Positions 63,633-64,000 of a stretch of DNA of 64,000 nt are shown here, piece after piece (positions within the stretch are counted from its first letter, which is position 1; every line of letters begins with the position of its first letter). This DNA is from Apostichopus japonicus (Eukaryota > Echinodermata > Holothuroidea > Aspidochirotida > Stichopodidae): assembly GCF_037975245.1 (NCBI RefSeq), contig NC_092563.1:14186001-14250000 (forward strand), in the 5' to 3' direction. The position numbers and the translations under genes are program-made. The notes under the pieces were generated by a model that saw only the letters and a program-made list of their open reading frames with translations, was not told the DNA's origin and did not search any database.

Positions 63633-63635
<3 letters not shown>

Positions 63636-63692
<57 letters not shown>
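63636..63692. repeat. (TA)n microsatellite
   Basis: Pure TA dinucleotides directly after the last recognised codons of the integrase pseudogene. Confidence 0.95.
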
Positions 63693-63695
<3 letters not shown>

Positions 63696-64000
63696 TCTCC
63701 TTTTAGGCTGCCCGAATTTTTCAGGACTTTTGCCCGAATTTCTTGTCCTCTGGAAATTTGTTTTTTAAGACTCCCCCCCCCCCCCAGGCCTATTTTTACA
63801 ATTCATGGTTAAGTAAATTTCCAGTGTGCTATGATTGTGTTCTTTGCTTTGATTCAACAGAGATCTGTTTGCAACAGTTTTTCTTCAAGTTCCACGAAGC
63901 AGTTGTATGACCAATTGAAGAAAAAAGTTTGAAGTACAGTAAGTGTTAAATATTTTATTAAAGTGGGATTATATGCACTCCATAATCATGCAGTTACTGA
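63693..64000. other. right edge, nothing recognised
   Basis: Contains a duplicated TTTTTCAGGACTTTTGCCCGAATTT-like motif around 63,708-63,745 and a C-run (63,772-63,785). No gene is supported. Confidence 0.4.

Larger units (their letters stand above)
58255..63636 (+). pseudogene. Ginger/GIN-type integrase gene with introns and three stops
   Basis: Exons are 58255-58494, 61900-62060, 62373-62663, 63243-63443 and 63554 to at least 63636. They show YLSSGLYPEKS...IRGRSRSF, the N-terminal region of Ginger/GIN1-like integrases. The core has D in DMIGPLPE, D in ISDQRGEF and E in HPQTNGLDERFN. The C-terminal block FEVGASVLVRNARK..RRGGKLENSW is also present. Stops occur at TAG 58,288, TAA 61,960 and TGA 62,572, the last replacing the Trp expected in that motif. 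The His/Cys zinc-binding module normally upstream of the core was not found. It could be a Ginger transposon remnant or a domesticated GIN1-type gene that has decayed. The 3' end runs into a TA microsatellite. Confidence 0.75.

Overview
The window is eukaryotic DNA. Genes have GT-AG introns, many transposons are present, and TAGGCCTA-type palindromes are frequent. The codon and repeat flavour, together with a CTCF-family gene and an SLC35G-type transporter, suggest a marine deuterostome invertebrate, probably an echinoderm. The species is an inference, not something the sequence proves.

Host genes are few. A CTCF-like zinc-finger gene lies on the + strand at about 4.8-17.3 kb, with a non-coding first exon at an NRF1/YY1-type promoter and six coding exons. 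It has eight C2H2 fingers matching CTCF fingers 2-9 and keeps the YDF cohesin-contact motif. A protein-kinase relic (21.3-23.3 kb, +) has a stop, a frameshift and a lost catalytic Asp. A drug/metabolite-transporter gene of the SLC35G type lies at 23.4-24.5 kb on the - strand.

The rest is mostly mobile DNA. Small hAT-type elements with 8-bp target duplications lie at 2.5, 13.5 (inside a CTCF-like intron), 25.7 and 31.4 kb, and a related element is at 61.4 kb. A broken LINE occupies 25.0-28.0 kb and is itself interrupted by a hAT element and a SINE-like repeat. A P-like element (32.9-37.0 kb) is nested inside a 286-bp hAT MITE. A 1-kb element with ~66-bp inverted repeats lies at 37.2-38.2 kb. 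A decayed, intron-bearing Ginger/GIN-type integrase lies at 58.3-63.6 kb.

The main discovery is an 18,357-bp DNA transposon at 39,777-58,133. It has matching terminal inverted repeats (33 of the outer 34 bases identical) and a perfect 6-bp target duplication (GCCGTC). It carries two intact multi-exon genes that point inward from the two ends. A 499-aa HTH plus DDE integrase-type transposase (5 exons, +, IS3EU-like) starts 181 bp from the left end. An 847-aa ubiquitin ligase (12 exons, -) starts 177 bp from the right end; it has a ubiquitin-like segment, a zinc-binding CxxC pair, a UBX-like domain, a proline-rich coding minisatellite and a HECT domain with its catalytic Cys. Each gene appears to be driven from its own inverted repeat, which contains a CCAAT box. 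I infer a cut-and-paste transposon that carries its own ubiquitin-pathway enzyme and was recently active.
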